Of a DNA stretch of 64,000 bases, positions 43,770-52,924 are shown one piece after another (the stretch's first letter is position 1; every line of letters starts with the position of its first letter). Made by a program: the position numbers and the translations under genes. This DNA comes from a candidate division TM6 bacterium GW2011_GWF2_37_49. Its GTDB lineage: Bacteria; Babelota; Babeliae; Babelales; RVW-14. Below the pieces are notes generated by a model. The model searched no databases, was not told where the DNA came from, and saw only the letters and a program-made list of their open reading frames with translations. The stretch covers positions 124,001 to 188,000 of the forward strand of contig LBTE01000001.1 of NCBI GenBank assembly GCA_000989955.1, written 5' to 3'.

Positions 43770-44615
43770 TCAAGCTTGCGCTGTTATGTTTGCAACTTTT
43801 TTGGCTTCTTCGCTGTCGTCATTCAATATTTTTTGAACCAAATTTTTAGACTTGTTGTCCAAAACATAGGCTTTTGTGCGCTTGTCTGTGAGTCCGTAAC
43901 GAATGCCAACAAAATTGATCCCCATTTCTTGCGTTGTAGCTTTTACAGAGTCAATGTTTTTTAGCTTATCATCTACGAAAACAATGTTTTTAACCTTTAA
44001 GTCGGGTTTGCTTGTCAAAAAAGCTTTAAGAGCCTGCCCCTTACGATAACCATTGCATAGCAAGACGCCTTTGCAGTAAGTTGCTCCAACCTTGGCGAGA
44101 TCCAAATTAATACCATCTTCTGGAATGCTTCCTTTTTCAATGTCTATTTCAACGGATTTAAGTTGTCGAAAAAGGCTATTTACTAAACAAAGAGATCTTA
44201 CTGTCAGGATCATAACGTTGTGACCGTCAGCTTTTAATCCATCAATCAACGCTTTCGTACTTTTATCAACCGGTTGCGCTTCAGCAGTTCGTTGAATCTT
44301 TTCATAAATAGGCAGTAGACTTTTTACAGCAGATTCCTTTTTCATTCCGCCATTTTCTAGTTCTACAACCATTGCACAAAACCAAGCATCAAATCCGTAA
44401 TCTTCTTTTCCCTCAACAATCACGTTGTCAAAATCAAATATAAACAAAGTATCTTGCTCAATAAATTTTTTAACATCCTCAATTGAATTGCTTTCTATAA
44501 CTTGGCATTGAGCGATAGCCTTTTTTGATAAGAAATTACCAAATTTAAAACAAATGACAGATATACACGCTAAACCAAATAAAAATGCCACATTTTTTAT
44601 TTTCATAATTTTCAT
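43770..44615 (-). CDS. Exported HAD-superfamily protein (DUF2608-like)
   Basis: 281 residues with an N-terminal signal anchor (IKNVAFLFGLACISVICFKF). The HAD nucleophile motif FIFDFDNVIVEG holds Asp61 and Asp63, the second motif is VMILTVRS and the acidic motif is IVFVDDKLKNI. The overall pattern matches DUF2608, a family I associate with Legionella, Coxiella and other host-associated bacteria. It is likely a phosphatase acting outside the cytoplasm; the substrate is unknown. AAGGA stands 8 nt before the ATG. Confidence 0.75.
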   Translation of the reverse strand: MKIMKIKNVAFLFGLACISVICFKFGNFLSKKAIAQCQVIESNSIEDVKKFIEQDTLFIFDFDNVIVEGKEDYGFDAWFCAMVVELENGGMKKESAVKSLLPIYEKIQRTAEAQPVDKSTKALIDGLKADGHNVMILTVRSLCLVNSLFRQLKSVEIDIEKGSIPEDGINLDLAKVGATYCKGVLLCNGYRKGQALKAFLTSKPDLKVKNIVFVDDKLKNIDSVKATTQEMGINFVGIRYGLTDKRTKAYVLDNKSKNLVQKILNDDSEEAKKVANITAQA

Positions 44616-44861
44616 ACGCTAGTCCTTATTTATTGTTTACACTTAAATATTTAAATTAAATTCGTATCATTTTACGTATTTTAAATTTTTTGTCAGTTAA
44701 AACTTTATTTCTAGACTAGATCAATTAAATAAGTCCCATAAATCCATGCGCTATCGGTATATTTTTGACATGTCTTTAGTTTTAAAATATGAAAACTTAT
44801 AATTAATTTAATATTGCTTGAGGTATTTATTAAAGGTTGGTTTTTTATCGTTGGGGGAATA

Positions 44862-45584
44862 ATGTTTTACTCTGCATTTAATTTATCTATTTTGTTTGTC
44901 TTTATAAGCACACTAAATCTATGTGGAATGGAGGCCTGCTATAATAAAGAAAAGCACAAACCACAAGATTTTGATTTTGTTAATATAATTTTTATTAAAA
45001 CCATTGAAGACGTGGATGTTTTGATGGAAAATGACCAAGTAATAACATCAACCGATACAAGCTTAATACCATTGCCATTTCGCAGCTTTTTTGGCAGTGG
45101 GCTTATGCCAGGAATACCTCCAATGGATTATTTAGAAGGACTATACCAGAATCTTTCGTGTTCTCCAGAATGTTACAAATTGGCTCTCATTTATATCAAT
45201 AGAGTAATAAAAAATGCAAACACTTTAGAGCTGTATAAAGTATTTAATAACATATCATTTTATCGAATGTATCTTGCTGCAGTTGTTGTGGCAATAAAAT
45301 TTCATGACGACGATTTTTTTTCAAATGCTCATTATGCCGTGATTGGTGGAGTTGACAACACCGAAGAGATGAATATTTTGGAGAGAGCCTTTTTGCAAGC
45401 AATAAAGCATAAACTTTTTATTTCAACAGAAGAATGGGATGCCTTTGATGACGAGCTAATTATTGATACATCAACAAAAGAGTTTTCAGCAGGCCCATTC
45501 ATCGACTATAAATCAACCGACACCCAATACAGTAGCACATGGTTAACAATTAATAAATTTTATAATGTGGCCAGCCAGACATGA
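44862..45584 (+). CDS. Exported cyclin-box protein (Pho80/U-type cyclin family)
   Basis: 240 residues from the ATG at 44862, chosen for the TTGGGGGAAT site just upstream; an earlier ATG at 44814 has no good site. The N-terminus is a signal peptide (MFYSAFNLSILFVFISTLNL). In 44814 numbering, residues 105-212 form a cyclin box of the Pho80/CYCU type: SPECYKLALIYINRV, then FYRMYLAAVVVAIKFHDDDF, SNAHYAVIGGVDNTEEMNIL, and ERAFLQAIKHKLFISTEEW. Plant and fungal members read almost the same way (YLDR, HRLLI, KFMDD, NAYYAKVGG, EMNFLEL). Lys162 and Glu190 fit the Lys-Glu pair that contacts the kinase. Cyclins activate CDKs, which bacteria lack, so a host-directed effector is likely. The last codons lie in a repeat fragment. 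Confidence 0.88.
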   Translation: MFYSAFNLSILFVFISTLNLCGMEACYNKEKHKPQDFDFVNIIFIKTIEDVDVLMENDQVITSTDTSLIPLPFRSFFGSGLMPGIPPMDYLEGLYQNLSCSPECYKLALIYINRVIKNANTLELYKVFNNISFYRMYLAAVVVAIKFHDDDFFSNAHYAVIGGVDNTEEMNILERAFLQAIKHKLFISTEEWDAFDDELIIDTSTKEFSAGPFIDYKSTDTQYSSTWLTINKFYNVASQT

Positions 45585-45621
45585 TCAGGAGCTGGTAGCA
45601 GATGTGTTTTTTCAGAAATTG
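45567..45621 (+). repeat. Fragment of the dispersed repeat, copy G (3' half)
   Basis: GTGGCCAGCCAG...TGATCAGGAGCTGG matches the hairpin part of the family; the 5' half and the terminal motif are missing or degraded. It supplies the stop codon of the cyclin gene. Confidence 0.6.
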
Positions 45622-45669
45622 ATAATAATTCAGAGAGCAAAAAAGCTAATTTTTTGATAAAATTTAAAA

Positions 45670-46881
45670 ATGAAAATAAATACGCAAAATCAAAAACTTA
45701 TTCCGTTGGCTCAAAGAATGAGGCCGTCTAGATTGTCAGAATTTTTTGGCCAAGAACAATTGCTTGGCGAAGGCTCTTTTTTAAGAAAAGCAATTGTTGA
45801 AGACTTCGTGCCGTCTATGATTTTATGGGGTCCACCCGGATCAGGCAAAACCACACTGGCATGTATAATTGCAAATGAGACCAAGGCCAATTTTTTAGAG
45901 CTCAGCGGAGTTTCAAGTGGCAAGCAGGATTTGCAAACGGTTATAAAAAATGCTGAAGATTATCAAAAAATCGATCGTAAAACAATTTTGTTTATTGACG
46001 AAATACATCGCTGGAATAAGGCTCAACAAGATGCCCTCCTACCACATGTTGAGCGTGGCACTGTAATTTTGATTGGTGCAACTACCGAAAATCCAAGCTT
46101 TGAAGTTATCTCTGCATTGATTTCACGTAGCAGGGTATTTGTTCTAAAAAAACTTGAGTCTAATGATTTAGAAAATATAATTCGACAAGCTATAGATGAT
46201 TCAGAAAAAGGATTGGGTTTAAAGCAAATTCAAATATCTGATGAAGTCATATCTCATGTAGCTAAACTTGCAAATGGAGATGCGCGCATTGCGCTCAATA
46301 TTATTGAGTCTGCTGCTGAACAGTCATCGATAATTACATCTGAGCAAATCAAAAAAATATTACAGAAATCCCATATTTATTATGATAAATCTGGAGAGGA
46401 ACATTACAACATAATTTCCGCCTTGCACAAATCAATGCGTGGATGCGATCCAAACGCGGCATTGTATTGGCTTGCTCGTATGCTTGAAGGAGGCGAGGAT
46501 CCGATTTATGTTGCTCGTAGACTTTTGCGTTTTGCATCCGAAGATGTTGGGCTTGCTGACAATTTTGCAATGGTCCTTGCAAATGCAACATTTGACGCAT
46601 GTCACAAGCTTGGAATGCCAGAGTGCAACGTACATTTGGCGCAGCTTGTCGTTTATCTATCACGTGCTCCAAAAAATATTAGTGCTTACCGTGCTTACGG
46701 CAGAGCAAAAAAAGACGTGTATGAATACGGCAATTTGCCAGTCCCGATGCATATTCGCAATGCGCCAACAAAGCTCATGCAAAAGCTCGGCTACGGCAAG
46801 GGGTATAAATACACACCTCTTGAAGATAGCAGTGATCAAGAATATTTGCCGTATGAATTAAAAGGCAAAAAATATCTTTAA
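45670..46881 (+). CDS. rarA: Replication-associated recombination ATPase RarA (MgsA)
   Basis: 403 residues. After the N-terminal [20 protein letters not shown] comes Walker [10 protein letters not shown] (54-62), Walker [11 protein letters not shown], sensor motif [12 protein letters not shown] and the C-terminal tetramerisation part ([24 protein letters not shown]-like [17 protein letters not shown]). RarA acts at stalled forks and recombination intermediates. It is transcribed rightward. Confidence 0.96.
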   Translation: MKINTQNQKLIPLAQRMRPSRLSEFFGQEQLLGEGSFLRKAIVEDFVPSMILWGPPGSGKTTLACIIANETKANFLELSGVSSGKQDLQTVIKNAEDYQKIDRKTILFIDEIHRWNKAQQDALLPHVERGTVILIGATTENPSFEVISALISRSRVFVLKKLESNDLENIIRQAIDDSEKGLGLKQIQISDEVISHVAKLANGDARIALNIIESAAEQSSIITSEQIKKILQKSHIYYDKSGEEHYNIISALHKSMRGCDPNAALYWLARMLEGGEDPIYVARRLLRFASEDVGLADNFAMVLANATFDACHKLGMPECNVHLAQLVVYLSRAPKNISAYRAYGRAKKDVYEYGNLPVPMHIRNAPTKLMQKLGYGKGYKYTPLEDSSDQEYLPYELKGKKYL

Positions 46882-46958
46882 ATATTTTTGACCTAAATAA
46901 TTACTTGCAATTATACTATATCACAAGTAATGAATATTTTTATTTTGAAAGTTTAGGC

Positions 46959-48077
46959 ATGAAAAAACAAGGTCGAGTAAATTTTTTTGTTATTATATCT
47001 TTATTTTTCTGTATTTTTCAAACTTACGCAGAGCTGCAACATCAAGAAATTCAAGACGTTATTATTAATAATGTTGTAGTACAACGAGGTCTTGGTGATT
47101 GTGAAAGATGCTACGAAGCTATTAAGCCTTTATTGAATCAATACAAACGTCCAATAACGGTACTAGATCTTGGCGCTGGTCATGGATACTTTTCATTTCG
47201 TATAGCCGGTGATTATGATTCAACATGCGTTATGGTTGAAAGTAATGATAGAGAGTTGAAATGGGCCGATCAACTTTTGGAGCTTTGCCGTTTGAACTCT
47301 AAGCTACAAAATGTAATTCTTTTAAACAAAAAAATGACTCTTGAAGAGATAGAAAAACTTGCAGACTGCGAACATTTTGATGTAATTTTAGCTTTTGATT
47401 ACATTGATTATAAAAGCCAACAAAGACAAATGTTTTTAGATGCTATCTTGCGACTAGGTGACAATATTTTTATTCAAACAACATCTTTAGAGGCACAATC
47501 AGAAAAACATCAAAGATTATCTTTTCAAGAGAGCCTTGCAGGCAATGGAGGAAGGTTAATATTGCAAACCAGTAGCGTATGTGACACTGAGGTTGAAGAA
47601 TCGTTATTTTGGTTTCAACGTAAAAAGGATAGGCTAAACTGTAAGTGCTTTATTTATAAAGATAATGATAAAAAATCATTCTGTATTAAAAGTACTTACA
47701 CCCAAAAAATTTTGATAAAAGATGGATGTTCTTCAAGAATTACATGGAAAAAGGGAATAAATTTAGTGACGTTTCTTATGCTGAATGGTGTATATCCAAC
47801 AAAAGAAAAAATGAAGCAAGAAATAGCTAAACTTACACGACAAAAATTAACAGATTTTTTGCCAAAGAATTTGATAGTGCAGGGCAATAACATTGAACTT
47901 ATAGATCAAAATGATAAATGTCGACGCGAAGCCAACTTATCAAAAAGTTTAAAATTTATAAATGATGCCATTGATAAAACATCGCAATCGGAAGTTGAAA
48001 AACTGTTAAAACAAGAAGGTTCAAAGCATAAGCGTAAATACACGCATAGCTGGATATTCCGCATGTTTGGTTTGTAG
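46959..48077 (+). CDS. Exported SAM-dependent methyltransferase-like protein
   Basis: 372 residues from the ATG at 46959, which exposes a signal peptide (MKKQGRVNFFVIISLFFCIF, then QTYAE). A class I methyltransferase core follows, with motif I VLDLGAGHGYFSFR (68-81), an acidic end of strand 2 (VMVESND) and DVILAFDYIDYK as motif IV. The C-terminal 170 residues are Lys-rich and not assigned. Methyltransferases need cytoplasmic SAM, so export of one is unusual and points to action in a host cell. FkbM-type sugar methyltransferases are an alternative. The start upstream (46905) would hide the signal. Confidence 0.7.
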   Translation: MKKQGRVNFFVIISLFFCIFQTYAELQHQEIQDVIINNVVVQRGLGDCERCYEAIKPLLNQYKRPITVLDLGAGHGYFSFRIAGDYDSTCVMVESNDRELKWADQLLELCRLNSKLQNVILLNKKMTLEEIEKLADCEHFDVILAFDYIDYKSQQRQMFLDAILRLGDNIFIQTTSLEAQSEKHQRLSFQESLAGNGGRLILQTSSVCDTEVEESLFWFQRKKDRLNCKCFIYKDNDKKSFCIKSTYTQKILIKDGCSSRITWKKGINLVTFLMLNGVYPTKEKMKQEIAKLTRQKLTDFLPKNLIVQGNNIELIDQNDKCRREANLSKSLKFINDAIDKTSQSEVEKLLKQEGSKHKRKYTHSWIFRMFGL

Positions 48078-48089
48078 CCGTCTATTAAA

Positions 48090-48110
48090 ATATTTTACGG
48101 CGTAAAATAT
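48090..48110. terminator. Possible hairpin between convergent genes
   Basis: ATATTTTACG and CGTAAAATAT flank a single G. It lies between two convergent stops but is AT-rich and short. Confidence 0.35.
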
Positions 48111-48115
48111 ATGAT

Positions 48116-48589
48116 TTAATATTCTGTCTTATCAAATTTTTGCTTCCAATCTTTAAATGCTTTTATTGCTTCGTTTTGCATTATCTGAATTGCTGGAATA
48201 GATCGTTCAGACATTACTTTGTTTAATTCATCGTAAATAAATGAATCGGAAAAACCTATATTTTTGGCATCAGTTCTGCTGTTGGCATAAAAAATTTTAT
48301 CTATGCGCGCCCAATAAATTGCACCCAAACACATCGGACATGGTTCACACGACGAGTATATCGTGCATCCCGATAAATCAAATAATTTCAGTGTGCAGCA
48401 AGCGGATCTAATTGCATTAATTTCTGCATGCGCAGTTGGATCATTATCGATGGTTACGCTATTCGACGTCTTCGATATAATTTCTCCATTTTTTACAATT
48501 ACAGCGCCAAACGGGCCGCCATTGTTTTTAACGCTGTTAATCGAAAGATCGATTGCAGCGAGCATGAATTTATTATCGTTTTCGTTCAT
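48116..48589 (-). CDS. guaD: Guanine deaminase (cytidine-deaminase-like fold)
   Basis: 157 residues. Zinc and catalytic residues: His54 and Glu56 (PTAHAEINAI), Cys84 and Cys87 (CEPCPMCLGAIYWA). The residues around them and the C-terminus (GFSDSFIYDEL, AFKDWKQKFDKTEY) follow Bacillus GuaD more closely than TadA, whose C-terminus differs. GuaD converts guanine to xanthine. It fits purine salvage or breakdown. An essential TadA would have to be elsewhere in the genome. Confidence 0.82.
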   Translation of the reverse strand: MNENDNKFMLAAIDLSINSVKNNGGPFGAVIVKNGEIISKTSNSVTIDNDPTAHAEINAIRSACCTLKLFDLSGCTIYSSCEPCPMCLGAIYWARIDKIFYANSRTDAKNIGFSDSFIYDELNKVMSERSIPAIQIMQNEAIKAFKDWKQKFDKTEY

Positions 48590-48604
48590 AAAAGTCCTTC
48601 ATTA

Positions 48605-50494
48605 TTAAGCAACAACAAAATACTCGCCGTGTTGAGTATCCCACGCTACAAAAACAGTATTTTCATCAATCCAGCGTGAATCATAAACAAAAGAGATATC
48701 TGTAATGCAATCAGAATTGGCCATTTTATTAATCATAAAGTGACCAATCGAACATTCATACCAAACCCCAGGAATATATGGCTTATTGGTCCATCGATAC
48801 GCTCGCTCTTTTGCGCACCAAGCAACGTTAAAATTTGAGTGTCGCAGCCACCAACCGCAGTGTTGCTCGTCATTTGATATAAGCCTAAAGCCTCCAGGGA
48901 TCTTTGCAATATCACTTTTTACTCCGACAGTTTGATAGTTTTTATTGCAGCCCATAACGCCAGATTCTGCCACTGTTGAAAATGGATCAAAAACAAGCCG
49001 TACTGAATAATTATTTAAATAAAACTGAAAAATACTTTCGATGTCAGAAACGTATGGCGAGCAAATCAAAACAAAATTTGTGTCCGGCTTAAATTTATAT
49101 CGCGCAAAAAAGCGGTCAAATCTCTTCTTGTACTCAACCCTCTCATGAGCAAATCCATCTAATTCATGCATATTTGAACGTAGTCCGCGACCAGCAAGTA
49201 TAATTGCAGCAAAATAAAACATACCGCAAAACAACCTGCCAATAATGTTTTTATTTGTTTTATAAAATAGATAAATACTGTAAATAAATATAAAAACCAC
49301 AATCGGATAAGCAGCATTGATGTATCGTGCGCTTGGATAAGTTAAAACACTTGGCCAAAGTAGTGAGCCAAGGCCCAGCATTAACCACAGCAGCAAAAGG
49401 CTTTGACGCTTGAAGGCAAATGCCACAAAGAAAATTAAAGCCAACACTGCAATAGTTGCGTAAATTTGATGAACTTGTGTTTGTAATGAAATATTAAAAA
49501 CTGCTTGAATCCACAGAATTGATTTTTGCCACAAGGTCCAAAAAATATTGGAATGTGTTGATGCTGTTGCAAATGGCGTTGATATTGGCACATTCGACAC
49601 TTGATAAGCTGTTTGATTTACAATATTTTGCATTGGCGCAAAAATCTTATTTAAAAATGGGAAGCGCAGGAATAGGTTTGCAAGTGTGCGGTCTAGGGTG
49701 CCAAATCCGAATGCCCAAATTCTCAATAAAAAATAAACTATGTTGGCTACAAAAAATACCCAACATATTTTTATGGATTGCCAAGCGTTTGACAAAAAAT
49801 TTAATTTTTCAGTCATCTTCAAGTAAATAAATACACCAAAGCAAAGCCAGGCAGGCAAAAATATTCCGCTTTCGCGAGACAGCAATGAAAAAAAATAGCA
49901 TCCGCAAGCCAATAAATATAGTGGATCGAATAAATTAAAGCGGATGTTTTTATGAAGCCTTATCAGTAGAGACAAGCAAAGCATCATTAAAATTATAAAA
50001 AAAACAGACAGACTGTTTTGCAAAGTACTGGCCCAAATCATCCAACTAATATCTGGATAAAATGCAAACAAAAGTCCACCAAAAAAAGCTAGTCCCAGCG
50101 GTACAAACAACGAATATAAAATAAAAAGAAAAAATGCATTGGCTGCATGAAATGCAACCTGTAAAAAATAGAAAGCCATGGGCCATGGTCCAAAAATATA
50201 CAAAATTAGCGAAAAGATGTAGTTTTGTAGTGGCCGCCACAGCGCTGAGATAAAATTGGGGACTGTTCGCTGATAATTGCATGGCGTTATAAAAGACCTG
50301 CAGTCACTAAAAAAAACGCGCACAGCACTTGTCCAATCTTTAACCCGGCCATTAATAAGAGTTCCAAGATCATCTTCTCTAAACCATGTTTGATTTAAGG
50401 TGAAAGCAAAGCAACAAAAAATAATCGTGAATAAAATTAATCCTAAAATTAGACGAGCAACATTTTTTTTGTGAATAATTTTTGACTTCATCAC
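48605..50494 (-). CDS. Polytopic membrane protein, possible GT-C-type glycosyltransferase
   Basis: 629 residues. About 11-12 hydrophobic segments span residues 12-440, followed by a soluble C-terminal domain of about 190 residues rich in aromatic residues. An acidic motif in the first periplasmic loop (FREDDLGTLI) and the aromatic RPLQNYIF region recall GT-C fold glycosyltransferases that use lipid-linked sugars. I cannot name a family with confidence. It starts upstream of guaD and is transcribed with it (15 nt gap). Confidence 0.55.
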   Translation of the reverse strand: MMKSKIIHKKNVARLILGLILFTIIFCCFAFTLNQTWFREDDLGTLINGRVKDWTSAVRVFFSDCRSFITPCNYQRTVPNFISALWRPLQNYIFSLILYIFGPWPMAFYFLQVAFHAANAFFLFILYSLFVPLGLAFFGGLLFAFYPDISWMIWASTLQNSLSVFFIILMMLCLSLLIRLHKNIRFNLFDPLYLLACGCYFFSLLSRESGIFLPAWLCFGVFIYLKMTEKLNFLSNAWQSIKICWVFFVANIVYFLLRIWAFGFGTLDRTLANLFLRFPFLNKIFAPMQNIVNQTAYQVSNVPISTPFATASTHSNIFWTLWQKSILWIQAVFNISLQTQVHQIYATIAVLALIFFVAFAFKRQSLLLLWLMLGLGSLLWPSVLTYPSARYINAAYPIVVFIFIYSIYLFYKTNKNIIGRLFCGMFYFAAIILAGRGLRSNMHELDGFAHERVEYKKRFDRFFARYKFKPDTNFVLICSPYVSDIESIFQFYLNNYSVRLVFDPFSTVAESGVMGCNKNYQTVGVKSDIAKIPGGFRLISNDEQHCGWWLRHSNFNVAWCAKERAYRWTNKPYIPGVWYECSIGHFMINKMANSDCITDISFVYDSRWIDENTVFVAWDTQHGEYFVVA

Positions 50495-50530
50495 AATCTC
50501 CTAAACCTCTCCAATTTAATGATTTACAGA

Positions 50531-50666
50531 GGCATACATCAACTATGACTCTCTAAATCACGCTCCAAATCAATCTTGTCAGCATTTTGATAATTTTTTA
50601 AACCCGGCCTGCAAGCCCTCATCAGTGGCTGGCGTGCAAAACATTTTTAAAAAAATTGTAAAAAGT
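50531..50666 (+). repeat. Dispersed ~137-nt intergenic repeat, copy H
   Basis: Starts GGCATACATCAA exactly as copy A, contains CCGGCCTGCAAGCC and CATCAGTGGCTGGCG, and ends AAAAAAATTGTAAAAAGT. It lies just past the 3' end of hisS. Confidence 0.85.
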
Positions 50667-50680
50667 GCCTGTCTTGTTTT

Positions 50681-51925
50681 TTATTTTAATGAGGTAACTG
50701 CATCGACCTGTTTAACCACTGACGATGACCCGCTTTGCATATTTTTGATCGAAACGGTTCCATTTTTTTGTTCATCTTCGCCCAAAATCAAAACAAACTT
50801 AGCGCCAAGTCGGTTAGCCTTCTTCATCAAATTTGTCATCGAACCTTTTGAAAGAATTATATCTGTACAAAGGCCTTTAGACTGCAACTCACTTGCAAGA
50901 ATAAGGGCCAGTGGCCTTTGTGCTTCATCCATCGGAAGAATAACGTGAAGAGGTGGCTGAGGTGGGATTAAAAGCTTTTCTTTATTTTGTTCGACCAGCA
51001 TTAGCATTCGTCCCATGCCAAATCCAACGCCAATGCAAGGCACATCTTCACTGCCCTGAATTTCGCTACCCAGCGTGTATCGTCCACCGCCGCAGAAAGC
51101 ATTTTGCGCACCCAGGCAACGTGATACAAATTCAAAAACAGTTTTGTTATAATAATCAAGGCCTCGAACAAGGCTGTGGTCAACGATATAGCTTACAGAA
51201 AGCATTCCAAGTAATGTTGTCAATTTTTCCCAGTCAGTCGAACATTCGGTGCATAAAAAATCTAAAATTTTAGGTGCAGTAACTAATATTTTTTGACACT
51301 GCTCAAGTTTACAATCAAAAACGCGCAGTGGATTTTTGTCTTTACGATCCAAACACGTCTGACACATTTCCGACTTATTTTGCTCAAGAAAGTTTATTAG
51401 TGCCTGACGATGTTCTTTACGGTCTTGGCTGCATCCCAAAAAATTGAGCTTAATTGCGTAATTTTCTAATTTTAAAACATCAGCAACAAATGAATCAATC
51501 ATTTTTAAAAAATAGGCATCATTTTCAATCTCTTTTGCAGCAATTAGTTCAATGCTAAGCTGTGTAAATTGGCGCCAGCGGCCTTTTTGAGGACGTTCCT
51601 TGCGAAATACCGGACCATGCGCAAAAACCTTCCATGGTTTTTGTTGAATGCCATTTTCAAAATATGCTCGAATAATAGATGCTGTAATTTCAGGTCGTAG
51701 ACAAATGCTATCTTCGTCGTTGTCTTTGTTAAATACGTACATTTCCTTTGAAACAATATCTGTCTGTTCGCCAACGGCTCTGACAAATAAGCTTGTGTGC
51801 TCTAAAATTGGAGTATCGATTTCGGTGAAATTGTGTACGTGTAGATGTTTTTTTGCCTTGTCTAAAATAAAATTATACAAAGTTAAATCTAAAATATCCT
51901 CTGTACCGCGCACACGAGAAATCAT
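50681..51925 (-). CDS. hisS: Histidyl-tRNA synthetase
   Basis: 414 residues. Class II motifs: RGTEDI near the start, motif 2 FAHGPVFRKERPQKGRWRQF, the histidine-specific LVRGLDYYNKTVFEF, and motif 3 CIGVGFGMGRMLML. The C-terminal anticodon-binding domain (LHVILPMDEAQRPLALILA...) is complete. It charges tRNA-His. It is the last gene of a leftward set pheT-lspA-hypothetical-hisS. Confidence 0.97.
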   Translation of the reverse strand: MISRVRGTEDILDLTLYNFILDKAKKHLHVHNFTEIDTPILEHTSLFVRAVGEQTDIVSKEMYVFNKDNDEDSICLRPEITASIIRAYFENGIQQKPWKVFAHGPVFRKERPQKGRWRQFTQLSIELIAAKEIENDAYFLKMIDSFVADVLKLENYAIKLNFLGCSQDRKEHRQALINFLEQNKSEMCQTCLDRKDKNPLRVFDCKLEQCQKILVTAPKILDFLCTECSTDWEKLTTLLGMLSVSYIVDHSLVRGLDYYNKTVFEFVSRCLGAQNAFCGGGRYTLGSEIQGSEDVPCIGVGFGMGRMLMLVEQNKEKLLIPPQPPLHVILPMDEAQRPLALILASELQSKGLCTDIILSKGSMTNLMKKANRLGAKFVLILGEDEQKNGTVSIKNMQSGSSSVVKQVDAVTSLK

Positions 51926-51939
51926 TTGAAACTCCTAAG

Positions 51940-52404
51940 CTATTTAACGATCCAAAGCACAAAACGCAAAAACACGTTTACTGTAAAGCCTGCTGCAAGG
52001 CTTATCACTATTATTCTGACAAATTTTGAATGCTCCTGCTCTTCTAAATCTTTTGACTTTGTAAAAACAAAGAATGGCAGGGCAAAGCTGAAAACATGAA
52101 ACAACGCTAAGCCAATCAAGCCCAATTTAACGTTGAATGCAATGCCATAAAATGCAAGCATTGTACCAATAAAACTGTTAATAATTATTCGGTTTTCGCT
52201 ATCTTTCTGTGAAAATAAAATTGCAAAAATACTAATCAATAAAACTGCAAAAACTAATATCCAAAAGCATGTTGGAGTTCTTTCATCGATAAAATTTAAA
52301 AACATAATAGCAGGCAAAGCCAGCACGGATGCAATGATTTTACCCAGTACTGAGTCTCCGATTGGTCCAAAACTTGCAATTTTAGTAAAGTATTCCTTAA
52401 TCAT
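51940..52404 (-). CDS. Small integral membrane protein, unknown
   Basis: 154 residues with four or five hydrophobic segments (SVLALPAIMFLNFI, CFWILVFAVLLISIFAILFS, IGTMLAFYGIAFNV, LIGLALFHVFSFALPFFVF, AAGFTVNVFLRFVLWIV). The arrangement suggests a phosphatidylglycerophosphatase A-like (PgpA) protein, but the catalytic motifs are not clear enough. It lies 7 nt after lspA and 14 nt before hisS. Confidence 0.6.
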   Translation of the reverse strand: MIKEYFTKIASFGPIGDSVLGKIIASVLALPAIMFLNFIDERTPTCFWILVFAVLLISIFAILFSQKDSENRIIINSFIGTMLAFYGIAFNVKLGLIGLALFHVFSFALPFFVFTKSKDLEEQEHSKFVRIIVISLAAGFTVNVFLRFVLWIVK

Positions 52405-52411
52405 GGTATTC

Positions 52412-52885
52412 CTACGATTTGTTATACAAAGATTTAATCAACATCCCAGCAACTCCAACCACAATAAAAATGTCAGCTACATTAAATGTTGGCCAGTGCA
52501 ACGAGTAAATATGCAGATCGATAAAATCGACCACATACCCGTGATTAATTCTGTCAATAACATTTGATATTGCACCACCAATAACCAAGCTTTCAAAGTA
52601 AACCTCTATTCTATTTAGATGTTGGATAATCGAATAAATAAAAAATCCTGATATAACCAAAATTATAAAGCACGTCAGTATAAAATATAGTGAATCTGCC
52701 TGAAAATTTAAAAAGCCCCAACTAATTCCACGATTTGAAGCCAATGAAAAATTCAACCAGGAATTAACAAAAACATCATGACCGCCATGCAAAGCACTTG
52801 TTGCCAAACGCTTTAAAGCCTGGTCTAGTGTAATTATTATTGAAATCAAAAAAAGATAAGCCAAAAACGATTTATTTTTATTCAT
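52412..52885 (-). CDS. lspA: Lipoprotein signal peptidase (signal peptidase II)
   Basis: 157 residues and four membrane helices. The family signatures are present: NRGISWGF, GGAISNVIDRINHGYVVDFID and FNVADIFIVVG, which include the two catalytic aspartates. It cleaves prolipoproteins, in line with the lipoprotein predicted at 16451-17518. Confidence 0.95.
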   Translation of the reverse strand: MNKNKSFLAYLFLISIIITLDQALKRLATSALHGGHDVFVNSWLNFSLASNRGISWGFLNFQADSLYFILTCFIILVISGFFIYSIIQHLNRIEVYFESLVIGGAISNVIDRINHGYVVDFIDLHIYSLHWPTFNVADIFIVVGVAGMLIKSLYNKS

Positions 52886-52924
52886 ACTTTTTTATTCGAT
52901 CTTTTACTTTTTATTTTAACAATA

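Noticed and set aside
46349-46861. Several open frames of 67-140 codons overlapping rarA on both strands
   Set aside because: They are shadows of the conserved RarA coding sequence.
48116-48589. Calling this gene TadA (tRNA adenosine deaminase)
   Set aside because: The zinc motifs are shared, but the C-terminal residues follow guanine deaminase rather than TadA.
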